Part shown: positions 1-14,560 of the stretch, piece by piece | Position numbering within the stretch: the first letter of the stretch is position 1 | How the letters are laid out: every line of letters starts with the position of its first letter | Source of the DNA: Urechis unicinctus | Taxonomy: Eukaryota > Annelida > Polychaeta > Xenopneusta > Urechidae | Reading direction: 5' to 3' | Assembly (NCBI GenBank): GCA_034190875.2 | Contig: CM067354.1 | Coordinates: 43,567,275 to 43,631,274 of the forward strand | DNA length: 64,000 nt | Translations under genes and position numbers: made by a program | Notes under the pieces: generated by a model | The model's input: the letters and a program-made list of their open reading frames with translations, nothing else | What the model was told of the DNA's origin: nothing | Databases searched by the model: none

Positions 1-3000
1 CTAGGCGATCATTTACGTGTTTTACTTTAATGACGAAGCGCATCTGACAGGTTATGTTTGTGGGAGCACAATCAGAGGCAATGCAGAGCCCTACATCCAA
101 TCTCCACAATAAAAGTTGCCTCATGTACCTTACCGCTGCTCCTCATTATATTCAATATAAAAGATTCAGCTGAATGAGGAATATCATTGCAATGTGACGG
201 ATGACCGATCTCCGCTTGTGTTGACATACATAGCGTTCCGTGCTATTGGGAATCAAATACTATCTATTGGCTGTATTATGAAATGTTGTTTTGGGTAAAC
301 TCTGTGTCGGTAGTGTCCCTTCGAGCAACAAGACGAACGCCTCGTTGCTGCGTTTATAAAACACATTAGCATAATTGACATTCAAACCTTTGATGGATCA
401 GTCAAAACAGTATGTCTTTGTGTGTTTCCTTGTTGCATTATAGCCAGCTGGTTGTATAAGTAATCATTTTGAGGACACCCGTTGCGGAAATCGAATCGAG
501 CGATTCAGCGATTTTTAGACATTGAGTGACGTCGTGTCATTACCCGGATGTTGAGACATACGCAGGATGAACATAGACATCCTGGAAGACGAATCATATC
601 CGAGATACATTATGTCGCATCCGGGATATTAAGAAGCAGCCTGGGGGTTTGGGGAATTCTGTAACAGCAGCCTTATTGTATTCTGCCGCTTAAAATAAGG
701 GATAGTTGACACATGTCTCCTTCAATAGGATATTGCATTTCCTTTAAACATATTTAGGTAATGTAATTTTATATCCTCAATCACATTAGCTGCATAACGC
801 AGTGATACCCCTTGTAGCCATGTAATTAGAATAATATCCTTAACAAGTGCTTTTTCTATGTCAAATTCGTTCTTACAGTCTCTTCATAAAAAAATAGATG
901 TATCCAACATTCCATTAATACTATTAAGTATAGGTTGTGATGGGGAGGGTTATGCTTGCCATCTCTAACGACAATATCATTCATGTGACTTCTGTTCTTG
1001 GGAATGTTTTCAGGATGCCCCAAATATTTTGTATCGTGGCATCCACTGTTCCATTGAATTTTAGAGTAAGGAACATAATATTACTACAATAACAAAGGAA
1101 TTACTTTTGTTTATTCTCTCATTAGCCAGTTATACATAATATGCACAGGCAAATGGCTCGTCATGACTGATAAATCATATGGGTTTAACCTGCGGAGTAG
1201 TTAGGACGGGATATCCTGGTGTTGTGGTGAATACATGACAATGCTGACGAATTTTTATCATTTGAGCAAATAGTGATATACAGCATCATCGTTGCATAAA
1301 TTTGATGATGGATTTCCAGGAACAAATAAGTCTGACACGACATGACATCATTGAATGTTCTGCTAAATGCTATCTGTTGGTTTCGTTACTGTGTAATTAG
1401 AAGCAAACTCGGTGTGCCCAATTTTCACTCACGAAATGCTGGCCCTCTGCTTCAGGAAGACATGCGTTAACATTTATGTGACAACAGAAACTGTAATATC
1501 ACAATGAGGTGAACGATTCATTGATTTTAGGTGATACAAGGTATTACACGAATTAGCCGTTCTCTTGTCGAGTTGATATACGTCTTCAATGATGCTATTT
1601 CACAAAGCCGCATCGGCACGAAAGCGTGGCATTTTACAGGGTTATATCAGCTAGCTACTTACAGATGCAAGCATATCATGTTCAGCTTAAGATGTCAAAG
1701 TACTACAGCGCGTTATGATTTTTTTTCATACAAGATACAGCATCAGTTAGTCTGGAATACAATGATCTCTCATTTTCAGACAAAGGATGAATAATATTCA
1801 CTAGTTTTGACCGAGATGGTTAAAAAATCTTTGTCTCTGGCTATTTTGAAGGAACTAGTCTTATTTGTACGAGCCGCGTGTTCCAGCAAAAATGTCCGCT
1901 ATGATGACTGTGTGGATTTAATATAGCATAACGTTTGACGTCTCGTTGGTTTTGTGGAACACTGTATCTCCGCCTAAAAATGCATGGCAACCTTTTGGCA
2001 CTTGCCTATCCAATACTACCTATGCTCAATATTTTGAATGCTATACTTAATATGTCTAATTAAAGCAGAGTTTCGTAACTTCACTTCCATTAAACATCAG
2101 CCTGTGCATTGTCGAATCCAACTGCTGAATCCAAACTTTTGCCAGTTTTTAACGACCATGACCAGCGCTTGTCTGGTCCCTCGTGTGTGGGGATCAGACA
2201 CAGCACACCCTATAACCCAAATAACGACGATGTCTATCTTATAACTTACTTTCATCATGTTCGAAGTATTCTAATATAACTAAATAATTGAGATTAGTTT
2301 TGTTACATTGATATACCGCGTGGGGTACATGGTAGTTTGGGAAAACTACACGAAGCACTGTCAATACTGTGTGATCAAGGACAGTAAACATGTAAGCCAT
2401 GCCAGCGTTTAAGAAGACATGTGGTGTAGACATTGCTTCAGGGCGTGATCGGGTATGTGTAATGCCAGGAAGACACTAGCGTTTATGTTGTTTGGTCGTT
2501 AACAATACATTGTAAGACCAGCCCTTTGCTTCTATGACAAGACCTGCATTCAAACAATACTTCCCATGGCATCTCATATTAGCTTTAGCCTAACAAGGGG
2601 CAGCAAAAACGTTCACTTACAAGCTTCAATTTTTCGATGAGCTTGTTTTCTGAAATAACATAATCTACGCATTGCATTCTGGAAGAGAATGTCGCTGTAC
2701 TACTTTGAAGTTTTGCGGCTGTGTTTTCCATTAATCTAAAGTTGTTTTCAACTGACTACAGCCCTAGCTATTGCTAGCTCATCGGCTTTCGATTAACGTT
2801 TTTACCCGGGTTATTCAGTAGCTTTTAATGTTAGCATCTGGTCGAAGCAATATCTCGTATTCCAGCAGTGTGGTCTGGTAGCTCACCACTCTGCTTGCTT
2901 ACTGATTGATCGTCTCTAGCTCATTTCCTTCCCCGCCCAGTTGCCACTTCAACAAACCAAGGCTGTTTATCCCGAGCACAATTAGTGCAGGATCAAGCTA

Positions 3001-6000
3001 TACCGCGCTCGCTGGAAACTAACCATGCGGTTTCCGAGAAGTACAAGCGAAGGAATTTACCAAAGTTGTTCCCGGGGAGGTTTGGGAGAAGGGTACTTAT
3101 TGTGAGGTGGCGATGAGGCGGAGGTGGTAAACCCATCATCACCCAGCTAGGATATCTGCAGGGACCCCAAAGCACCGTACCATGTACACTTAGATACAGA
3201 CGGTTTGCAGCATCTGCTCGGGTTTAGCCCCAGCGGCCCTTGGGGAGGAGCACTTCTCAAACGCCGGGTCCCGTTGTATCACCCTGTCAATTTATCACGC
3301 GGCAGTTTGAGCTGTAGCTGCGGTTGGGTGGGTGGATGGGTTGCGATTGTAACATCAGGTTCTCGTTTCAATACTAAACTTCTGTTGGAGACGCGGGGCT
3401 GGTGGGCTAAATGATGGGTGTAAGTAATTCCAAGCTATGCTTTGTTTATTTCCTGCATTTTAAGAAAAGGTCACTTCTCGCGCACACTTCCTTTTGTTTT
3501 GTTCGACTTGTATTATTTCTTGACCGTGATCGTTCTTCCTTTTCATTCTCGTCTTTCTTTCACGTTCTCTAATCCTCTCTCTCATTATTTTCATTTCTCT
3601 CATACTCAGTATCCGATTTTTTCAATGATCTTACCATATTTTTGTGCACATCACATTTCAATTGTAGTACCATCATTGCAAAATGCTGGGTGCTTTAAAT
3701 GTTGCCAATAGGTCGCCGGTTTGAATCTCTAAGGGCTCTATCCACGGAGATACTTTTAAGAGAAGCCAATTCGATCGCCAATAGCGACTCCGAGCTATTC
3801 GTACACTGTAAATCGCCTCCGACCTTGAAGCATCTCAATATATCCCACAATGCAATAAAACATCCCCGCAAGTTCGTTCATTACAAACAGCCAAACAAAC
3901 TCAAACGAAAACATTTATTTATTTCAAACGCCGCGTGTTTCCCTTACAAAATTTCAGTACGATTTCCAACGAACCGCGGGGCGGAATCTTATCTAACGTT
4001 TGGATAAGTGCTTTTCAGTCAGCCGTCAAAAATATGCTATGTCCTAGAAGGTTTCCGTAAAACAGTTGCACTTAAACTGGGAGAAAGTGAGATCATCTAT
4101 GTAGTTTTTTAACCCATAGCTTCTTAGTTAGTCATTCGACCAGTTCATTTGTTGAATACCAGTTGCCGACGTAGTTTTGCGGGCATCTGGGCAGCTTAAT
4201 TGGTTGCCATGTTCCCAGTAGATGCTCACACGGGTGTACCGCTGTCCACTGCAGATGCATACAAATAGATTATTTTGGAGTAAACCTGTTTCGTTGAAGT
4301 GATATCGACGGCGCAATAAATAATTGGGATATATATCTGTCCATACTAGCGAATACAGTAGCCGATGGCAGCCGGCGAAATTGCCATCGTAAGTTTCAAA
4401 TTCGCCCTTGAAATATTGATGACGAGGGCTACTTTTTCATGGGTAGCCCCATGTCGGGTTAAGCATACCCGCTCCACTTCCCCATGTTCATAACACTGCC
4501 CCCTTCCCCGATCAGACCTCATCCTCTGAACTTCAACAACAACAACGAATAACCTCTACCTGATCTGCGCTATGTCACAATTTGTTCGCTAATTCACCGA
4601 GTGTGCACTGCTTCTGGTCGGTACTTGAACGCAATTGACAAATACCACAATCATACTTTCGAAATTTCTATCCACACAGCCTAATTACAGAGGCAAACAT
4701 AAAATGTATCGAATTTATTGGAATTGTACCCAGGTACAATTGTCTCCTAAAAATTCTGACAAAAGCATGGTAGAGAGAATCGACCGAAAGCTTACTTTGA
4801 AATAGCATTGGGAGAGCCTCTAACTACATACACCAAGTACATGCGAGCTATTGTCACCTCCTGTGGCCCTGTCAATGAATCAAAGTAAACGTTGGAAGAA
4901 AAGATTCCTCTCCGCTCAGGGCTTTTATAACCTGAAGGCTCCCCGAGCAGTTGTGGTCACTTAGTGAAGGAGACTATAAAGATAAGATGCTCTTGTAGGT
5001 GGTATTTTCTGGTGTTTTCCTGAGAGTGAGGAGAGATCGCGTGTTTTAAAGCCGGATATACTGATCTCGGGCTGTTGCCAGCCAATGTCAGCTTCCCTGG
5101 ATTAATTATTGGGATTGGAGTTGGGTTAAAGTGGTGCAATAATGTAGCCAGAAAACAGAGCCTCGGGTTTACTAGTGCCGCGTGAAGTCTGTTCACGGTC
5201 AGAAAACGAGTCTTCTACATGCGAAATGCGCAGACGCGTCAGCACGAAATGATTTGCGACCTATTTATGATGTCAGCTGCAAATGGCAATCAATCAACGC
5301 CATGAAACTGTCAAAAGTTAGTGTTGATTATTTTGTCAACAAATCAGTTGGCCTGCTTGGCAGACACGACCCTCGAATATAAGCCTGCTTAGGTATTTTT
5401 TATCCTCCAGCCAATCTTATTCATTGAATTTCTGCCCTAACTCAATCCTAACATTCAACTTTGACCAGGAAGATCAGACCCACTTATATGACACCGAAAT
5501 AACCCATGAAAATTCACAATAGTTTTTGAACGTATAATTTCCTGGCTACTCTACATATTAATTGATCATCAATTTCTTGCATTTCGTAGTGGTATTAAAA
5601 ATATTTTTGTAAAAAAACTGAGCCGATCCCAGCGGTCCGTGGTAGTTTCATTACGATGTGTTATTGACAGAGACACAAACAATGACTGATTGTGAATATA
5701 TGCATAGTTCTCGTAGTAAAATATCAAGCATATCTTGAATAAGCGAATGGGTGATATACTTATTATAGTCAATCGCAGCGAATATGATTAACATATTAAT
5801 TAATTCACAAGAAGAATATATGCCTGAACCGTGTGTGATTTTGGATTAAACGATTTACGATTGAGTTCTAATTAATGTACAAAATGTGAGGATAAGCCGA
5901 ATATTTTTTAATCGACAGGATTAGTTTGGGGTTGTTATAACAATGCCGATGTGAATTGTTAGAATTTCAACTAAAAATTCTAAATTTGCAATACTGTACA

Positions 6001-7858
6001 AAGTCTTTTTCGGCCTTGCTATAATATTAAAAATAATTGGCATCGAAGAGATATTGTGGTCTCTAATTCAAGAGATCAAGCTGAAAATCTATCAATCGGT
6101 TAGTTCCGACGCATTTCATGTATTCTTATTAACCTAAAAACATCAGTGGCAATGTAAGAAGCGCCATAGTGGCCAACTTCAAACAACGACTACTAAGTAA
6201 TTAAAGGGAGAAATCAACTTCAATATATGTACAACAATGCCCACCATGGTCCAACTTAACTACAGGTGACGTAATAAAAGCAACAATTTACAGGTAACCC
6301 AGTACAGTGTACTTATACGACCAGCCAGGTTACTGTTGTTGATTGCAGGAGCCCCAGGGTAATCTTACCAATGATCACCACAGGTAAATGCTCAAATACA
6401 AATGAGACCGGTTGTTTTATGGATCCGTTTGAAGTCATGTTTTAATGTCATAGAGGGCTGTTGGACAAAAAACACCGCCATGACTTCAAAACGGGTCGTT
6501 ACGGAATGTTTAGCATGCACCATCGGTGAGAGTTATTTGTGATATATACTGTGTACTAAAATCATCACGAAATACCGAGAAATTCAGATCAGTGACATTT
6601 ATAAACTTCAAAAAGAAATAAACGTAAAATATTTTCCATCTTTGAAATGCAATAGACATCGTAAACGAATGTCAACCAATAAGCGTAGCTTCTTGAAGTA
6701 ACCCAGACCATAACATCTTAAAGAGGTACATATACCAATAAACATCTACATTTGCACATATAATCATCACCATACGTAAATATGTACATCTATGCATAGG
6801 TAAAGCACGGATACAGCATGCATACTATTTTATGTATGCATGAATACATACTTACATATATACACATATATCCATCTACGTACAATCATACTTTCATATA
6901 TGCAACATCACACATATACAGACGCTTTCAGGTACACGGGTAAGCATAAATATAACATTAAAATCACAGAAGTACAAATGCAAAATAAATTACAAGCGTC
7001 ATTGATGACGATAAAATGAGCTTATCAAGTCTTCTACCTAGCTTTGAAGCAACTGCAAACATCCATGATATTTAACATACAAAGCACTGAATTGCAAATT
7101 TGACGAGCACAAGACGAAAACCTCTGCATTGTGCTTCTAATCAGTTGCGTCTTACAAACCCTTAATAAACTATATAATGTTTATAATATTATTTTAACAA
7201 TAAAAATTACATCAATGGCAGGTTTTCTTCCTATGCAGGTACCTCCAACTTACACGAAAACATACTCACGGACATGACACGAACTCATACACATATGCAC
7301 TATGTACACACGCTCGGGCCACATTCATGAGCGGATGTGACGCAGCAATATTTTTCACTGGATCCTCGGCTTCAACCCACACACATGGTGCCATACTTTC
7401 ATTGGGCGATAATGGGCACAGCCCGGTTCAGCCATATTATCACGTTCAGTGATATCAACGAGGGGTGTGATTTCTTGTGGAATTTTATCTCAACCACTTG
7501 GTTAATTTGTCTCCGGACACTCGGGTACAATGCACTGGAACTTAGTGTCCGGGTTGTCCTGTTACACAAACAGAGGCAAGTTAGTTTAGCAAAGTGAACA
7601 GCCATACCGATTGGAACTTACAGCGGAAGTGATTTCTTTCATTCTTAATCCCTGTAAATCACACCTTGTTCCTAGAAATAGGTGAAAATTACAAGGTGTA
7701 AAAATATTCATGAGTGACCTCCATTCTAGTTGTTTTGGGAGAGGTAACAGTTTTGTAGGCAACTTACAATGCTGATCAAACGACTTATTCCTATACTTGG
7801 GTTTAATTTATGGGCGTTAAATCAATACACATGAACCCATTTAAATCTCGGTCATTCA
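1..7858. other. Intergenic, no gene found
   Basis: I see no family-like reading frame, tRNA or clear transposon. Open frames are all under about 100 codons and look random. The stretch is AT-rich. Around 6720-6960 there is a degenerate run of ATACAT/TATGTA words that looks like an old decayed microsatellite. Short exons of an unrecognised gene cannot be excluded. Confidence 0.6.
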
Positions 7859-9182
7859 TTCCACATCCTACCTACACTCCATCACCTCCTGTCCTCATCC
7901 TACTTTCTCTTCACATCCTACCTCCTCTCCTCATCCTGCCTCCTCTCCACACCCTACCTCCTTTCTTGATCCTACATCCTCTCCACATACTACAAACTCT
8001 CCACATCCTACTCATCCTACCTCTACATCCCACCTCCTCTCCACATCCTATCTCCTCATCTCCTCTCTCCATCACCTCCTGTCCCTCATCCTGCTTCCTC
8101 CTCCCTCATCTCATCCTCTACTCCTACCTCCTCTCTCCTACCTCTCCTCCTCCTCCTCTCTTGATCCACATCCTACCTACCCTCCTCCTCCCTACCCTCA
8201 TCCTCTCATCCTGCCTCCTCATCCCTCCACACCCTACCTCCTTCCTACCTCCTCTCCTCATCCTGCCTCCTCTCCACACCCTACCTCTCCACATCCTACC
8301 CCTCTCCTCCTACCTCCTCTCCTCATCCTACTCTCCACACCTCTCCTACTCCCCTCCTCTCCTCCCGCCTCCTCCCTCCTCCTCCTCCCCTCATCCTCCA
8401 CATCCTACCTCGACGATCATCCTACCGCCTCTCCTCATCCTACCTACATCCTGTCCGCCGCTCCTCGCGACAGCCGACCCTCCTCATCCCTACCTCCTCT
8501 CCACACCCTACCTCATCTCCTCCGCCGCCCTCCGACCTCCGCTCTCCGACCGCGACAGCCTCCTCACATCCTACCTCCGCAGCATCCTACCTCCTCCTCC
8601 CCACACCTACATCTCCACAGCCTCTCACCGCCGCGCCTACATCCTACCTCCTCCTCTCCACATCCTACCCCTCTCCACATCCTACCTCCTCTCCACATCA
8701 TACCTCCTCTCCTACCTCGACATCCGACCTCCTCCTATCCTACCTCTCATCTCCTCATTCAACCTCCTCTCCAGATCCTACCTCTACATCCTACCTCCTC
8801 TCCACATCCTACCTCCTCTCCACATCCTACCTCATCTCCTCATCATACCTCCTCTCCACATCCTACCTCTACATCCTACCTCCTCTCCTCATCCTACCTC
8901 ATCTCCACATCCTACCTCTACATCCTACATCCTACCCTCATCCTATCTCCTCTCCACATCCTACCTCCTCTCCTAATCTTACCTCTACATCCTGCCTCCT
9001 CTCCACATCCTACCTCCTCTCCATACCCTACCTCCTCTCTTGATCCTACAACCTCTCCACATCCAACCTCCTCTCCACATCCTACTTCCTCTCCTCATCC
9101 TACCTTCTCTTCTATTCCTACCTCCTTTCCTCCACATCCTACCTCATTCTCCACATCCTACCCCATTCTCCACATCTTACCT
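7859..9182 (+). repeat. CT-rich minisatellite, about 1.3 kb
   Basis: The plus strand is almost pure pyrimidine with scattered A. It is built from degenerate words of about 18 bases such as CACATCCTACCTCCTCTC, repeated in irregular order. The 388-codon open frame across it (7810-8976) is a by-product of the composition: it encodes only Leu/Pro/Ser/His/Thr strings, so I do not call a gene. A small GC-rich, less repetitive island (about 8450-8640) interrupts the array. Confidence 0.9.
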
Positions 9183-11111
9183 CTCTTGTTTCGTTCTCAA
9201 CTAATGTATCACCCACATGCATATCGTGTAAACTATAATTTGTTTGTTCCCCCAATCATCTCCAAAAGAACACTAGCAGCTACGCGATGCATATGCATAG
9301 ACAACCTCCATGACGAAGTGATCGCTGTGAGAAAATATGTCTAAGGTTAATCAAAATCACAAATAGCATTTCAATGGTATGGCGACACTAAAATTAAGAA
9401 GCTCAGTTTACATCGCCGAAAATTTTACATTTTTATGGCATACACTTTTCGGCCAACTTCTCAAACCACCATCGGGCATGTTCCGCCTTTTGACCGACGG
9501 CATGATCGCCCTCTCTTATTCACCATTCATTTCAATCACTTGGGAGACATTAGTGAACAACGGAAATTAATTGACAAACCATTCAGTTCATCGCAGGGTG
9601 TTATTGTTGCAAGCGGACCCTCAAGTGTCTGTTAAATACAGGTTCTATAGTATTTGCCTCGCTCGCAGACTCAATTTCACAGAAATTCGGCCTCTAGCAA
9701 AACCTTTCCCATTCATGTTATGAGGAGTTGTAACATTATATCTGATTGCTAAGACAAATCCTTCCGGGGACAATCTATCAAACCGAAATCACTTTATCCG
9801 GGTAATTGTAGAAATCTTGAATACTGTTTACCGTCAACTCTACGCGCCACTTCATTGACAAATATGACACCCCTATGTTTCTTCATTGTTGAATATGATT
9901 CCGTTTAAACCCCGGGCGCATGCCTTGAGAATGAAGGGGGTGATATCCAATCGCGTCGCCTCAAAGACCCCCCACGTGGAGAGACGCGATCTCGCGCGTT
10001 CTTATAGCACTCCTATTATCGCTCTTTTAACAGCAGTCTCCTCGTTTTACGCGAGAAGTTAACGAGGACGGGATTTATTATTTTTCACCACTGGAGGCGC
10101 CCCATTCATATGACACTTCTAACTACTGTGTGACACAATAGGGCGGAGAAGTTTGATAGGACAAAGAAGGCAATAGCTTTCTACTAGAGGTGGTTCGTAA
10201 AGCAAGGGGCGGGGAAGTTGTTTTAGGTAACTATTGCAATGGCACAAATCGAGGTTGTCTAAGAAATACGAGGGGAGATTCATGAGCGACAGCCTCGTAA
10301 AACATACCGACCATTTTCCGCGGGAATCACTCCCGGCATTCCGCAGTGATAAGTAATTGAAGGGGTCAAAATAGACCCTCCCTTTAAAAAGGGGTTATAT
10401 TTTTTCACTAACGATTTAAGACCCAGCAATTATAGTTGACAGCCACGCAGCCTGAAAATGACAAATTAATATTAAGAAGACCGTATATATCTAGTTTTGC
10501 TTGAGAGCCATGCTGCTTTGTGAAGCAAAGTGGATAACAAGATATTTGAATGTCAGAAATGACATATTCAACAGCTGCAGTGGCGGGGGAGGGCCTTATG
10601 TCGATGAAGTAATCAAAATGGGCAAGTTTTTCTCTTAACCCCAGGAGACGGGCGACCTAATCGTGAGCTTGGCTGGCGTCAGTATTGCTTCACGGACTAT
10701 TGAAACCAGACTGCGATGTGTTAAGCAGTTGTCAACTAAGTTAAGGTCAATGAAAATGTTGACTAAAAGTCGAGTCATTCTTCTGTGTTTCGCTGTCACA
10801 TAGACCCCGACCAGCATGAACGCATATAGTCTATTTATACACAGAACACGCCAAAAATGTCACTCATTGTCGCTCGCCGTGTCCTGATGTTACGGGAAGT
10901 TAGTGTGGATTCATTGTGTAACTGAAACCTACGAATCGGATGGATGAGAAACGTAGCTGACATAACCAGGGTTTAATATGTGGAGACCGTGACCTTCTGT
11001 AAATGGGACAAAGATCGCACCTGCTGCAACCGCGCGATTAGCGGCACGCAGTCATGAACAGCGTTGTAGTGAAAATGGAGAATACCTGGTCAATATATCT
11101 GACACATAAAA
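9183..11111. other. Intergenic, no gene found
   Basis: No supportable coding exon or RNA gene. It is unique-looking sequence of mixed composition with only short random open frames. Confidence 0.55.
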
Positions 11112-11190
11112 ATGATAAGCCCACACGGGGAATCGAACCACCGACCTTACGTCAAATATGCATGCCAGCCGAACACGATACGAATACGAC
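11112..11190 (-). repeat. tRNA-derived sequence (SINE head or tRNA pseudogene)
   Basis: On the minus strand the sequence contains GGTTCGATTCC, a perfect match to the RNA polymerase III B box (T-arm) of tRNA genes. About 30-40 bases upstream lies CTGGCATGCA, a poor A-box match. The T-stem has mismatches and no full cloverleaf can be drawn, so this is not a functional tRNA. A T-rich stretch follows the would-be 3' end. A tRNA-derived SINE head or a decayed tRNA copy fits best. Confidence 0.5.
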
Positions 11191-12439
11191 CGTGCAGTGC
11201 GGGATCAAATTTGGAAAATGTTATTTCTTGTCACCGACCTCGACATATTGAAAATGTTAACACAGTAGTGCAAATCCTTAGCAAGCTTATTGAGAACGAA
11301 GATAACTCTTTATAACACAACCACACGAATATTCACCGTGGGATCATGAAAAAGAGTTTGTCAGGTCGCCCGCGAATCGCTGAATAAGTGAATGGCTTGG
11401 ATCAATATTAGCATAGAATTCCTCCGAGTGGGGTTGGCCAAAGGTTAACAACATATGCCAAGAGATTTTTTTTCACTATCCGATTCCATGAGATTTGAGA
11501 GAGTACTTTCTTCACCAATGTTTTCTCAAGTTACCCAGGCTGAAGATGCACTGTCTGAGAGATTGCCTCTTAACAGCGATAGTTCTCGAGTTTCATGCTT
11601 GGAGAATTATGGATTCCTTCGCAGTATTTGGTTAGCTTTATCAGGCATCCTCGATGCAATGGAGCGGGAATCATGAGTGTGAAGTGGTGTACGTCTACAG
11701 CTTACACATCATCCTGGGTTAATTGACACACCTGGAACGCTAAGTAATACAGTACCACTGGTTTAAACAACGTCTTTTAGTTTACTTGTCGAGTCAACAA
11801 AGGTAAATGCAGCCTTTAGCTAGAATGGGGCGTTATAACGTGTGTTATAACGTGCAGCCCAAGCATTACAAAATCAAAGGTCAGTTACGGGTCAAACATC
11901 AGGTTACAAACCAACTGCAGCGTGCCTGGTGTGGTAAGTATGACTCTCCAAGCGACATCTTGGAGTTTTAACAGAAAGTGATCCTACGTCCCCAATCAAG
12001 GTTCAGTTGCAGGTCAACCATTACATTAAGGACATGATGCAGCGTCTGGCACGGAGAGTATGAACCACAATTTTTTTGTGGGAAAGGTGACGCATCATAC
12101 GTCATCAATGAGGCTTTTGAAAGAATGGTTAGCAATGGTAAAAATTCACCGAGGTCGAAACGGTGGGCATGGAAAGATATCTGGCAAGGTCTTATAAGGT
12201 AAATTTCCAGCTGTACATGACTAATACGGTTGTAAACTGGAGAGATCACGACCAGTAACACCAAGGAGAAGGGGGAGAGAGACAGGAATACACAAAGAGT
12301 AAATAAAAGTGGGAGAAAGAAAGAGAAAGTGGTGGGAAGATAACGAACAAGAATGAAACGGACGGAGTAAGAGAAGCGAGAGAGAGAGAGAAAAGGGGAG
12401 AGTGATAGGAAGAAAGGTGGAAGAAGGTGTTTAATGGAT
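11191..12439. other. Intergenic; one orphan ORF and a purine-rich tract
   Basis: An ATG-initiated frame of 73 codons (11455-11676, plus strand) has no recognisable domain, and I do not call it a gene. The stretch 12243-12420 is strongly purine-rich on the plus strand (GGGAGAGAGA-like words), which explains the long Ser/Leu/Pro-rich open frames on the opposite strand. Confidence 0.5.
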
Positions 12440-13345
12440 TTAATATTTTGGCAATCACAATACAACCAATTTTCATGACCATCGCATGTATATTGATGAT
12501 TTTATAAGCAATCATATGTATTAAAGAAATCGTGCCGTCCGGGACCATGATATATTGGCAATGATTTGGCTGACTCAAGGAAAATCTTAGTTTATTAAAT
12601 AGTAACCGATTCAGGATAGGACCATTAACGACGGAAAAAGGAAGCGATAACTTCAGATTTCAGCCCCGTTTTAACTTTGATTCGTTCGTAACCGGAAATG
12701 AAAATATATAATTCGGTTGACGCTGTCCACGAACCACATTTTTAGGACCATCGAACGCATATTGTCGATTTCATAAGCGATCGAAAATATCTTGCCAATT
12801 TTAGCTGTTTTCCTAACTTTTACCTGCGATTCATGAGAAAACTACGCATCATTCGTGCAGACATGCGGCCAACAAAATGTTACTAGAGAAGCTACCTAAA
12901 AATACATGGAAACATTTTCAAAAACATGTATTAATACAAATATTGGGGTGTAAATGCATTTTGGGATGTGCTTATGGAGCTCAGTTTGTGAGAAAACTAT
13001 CGAAAATATACAATTCGATGTATTAGTTACAAGTTTGAAATATTATGGGCTGTCGTCAGGCTAAAAAACAATTATGATACGTCAATTAACAAAGGAGAAA
13101 CGGTGTGTTAACTTCCAATTGCACTGCTGAATTACATTTTGTTTGTGATCGTAACCGGAAGTGGCTTCATCGAGATCCCCCCCAAAAATATCATTCGGTA
13201 GCCACTGCCTCTTATAACATTTGACCCATTTTTTATGATCAGCGATCGAATATTGTGGATGTCATAAGCGATTGAAAAATGTGGTAAAACAATACCACAA
13301 ATTTTCGAGTGGGGGCTACGGGGAGAAATATGCATATTTTTTAAG
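12440..13345 (+). repeat. Three diverged copies of one repeat
   Basis: A motif of about 50 bases with the order GACCATCG / ATATTG / GAT / CATAAGCGAT recurs at about 12472-12525, 12745-12795 and 13235-13285. The last two copies are preceded by a related CGTAACCGGAA block (about 12690 and 13150), so the repeat unit is at least 150 bases long. Divergence is high. This looks like an old interspersed or tandemly duplicated element, not a coding repeat. Confidence 0.5.
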
Positions 13346-13548
13346 GTATGTGTTATAAAAATTTCGTCAATGAACCAGGCATCAAGGAACTTTTCAAAAT
13401 CGCACCATTGGTTAAAAAGATTTCAAGGATTGAAAAGTTTACAACGTGACCTTGACCTTGATCTGAAATTAAGACATCCGGGTTTTGCACTACACTACTC
13501 CCGACCATATAAAAACAAATCAGAAAAGTGCGACCTGTACCGCGTGCC

Positions 13549-13551
<3 letters not shown>

Positions 13552-13626
<75 letters not shown>
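13552..13626. repeat. (TA)n microsatellite
   Basis: About 37 uninterrupted TA dinucleotides. Open frames across it (Ile-Tyr strings) are artefacts. Confidence 0.97.
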
Positions 13627-13628
<2 letters not shown>

Positions 13629-13696
13629 CTCTATTCTAGAATTCATGTTTCTCTTTGGTCATCACACTATCTCTATATCCCCCCCTCTTTGTCCCA

Positions 13697-14046
<350 letters not shown>

Positions 14047-14560
14047 GGGTTTCATGAATAACACGCATTAATTCTTAGACGAGGTGAGTATGGGTATATT
14101 GTGGTGTTATATAATCTCATCTCTTTCACGCTGACGTAGTATGGATAGAGGTCAACCAAAATTAAATTTTATGCTCTGTTTTCATACCGAGACAAGTTGA
14201 CAAAATGTCGCATATGCAGTGGAACAATAGCCGCCGGAAATATTTTTGGCCGATACATGACGAAGTTGGCAGCACGCTTTTTCAAAAGCACACCAGGCAA
14301 TCACCAGGTGGCGCCCTCATTTAACAACAAGATAACTGGTCATGGAGTTCTGTTTTTTATATCCGAGGGGTCTGGTGTGCCTAATTGCTTGTAGTATTAT
14401 ATCACATTCACCGCCCAAATGGACATCGGCTACAATGGTGTAAAATAATGTTTAACACCGGGAACGATGTGGGTTTGTTAAGGTCGAGACCCCTGAGGCA
14501 CAGCCGCTAACTGGTTTCGTGTGCGTTCTTTATGCTTCAGTCACATTTGCGCCGGCCGCC
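14047..14560. other. Intergenic, no gene found
   Basis: Only short random open frames; nothing supportable. Confidence 0.5.

Noticed and set aside
7810-8976. 388-codon open frame
   Set aside because: It is pure Leu/Pro/Ser/His low complexity produced by the CT-rich minisatellite; no domain and no splice or promoter signals.
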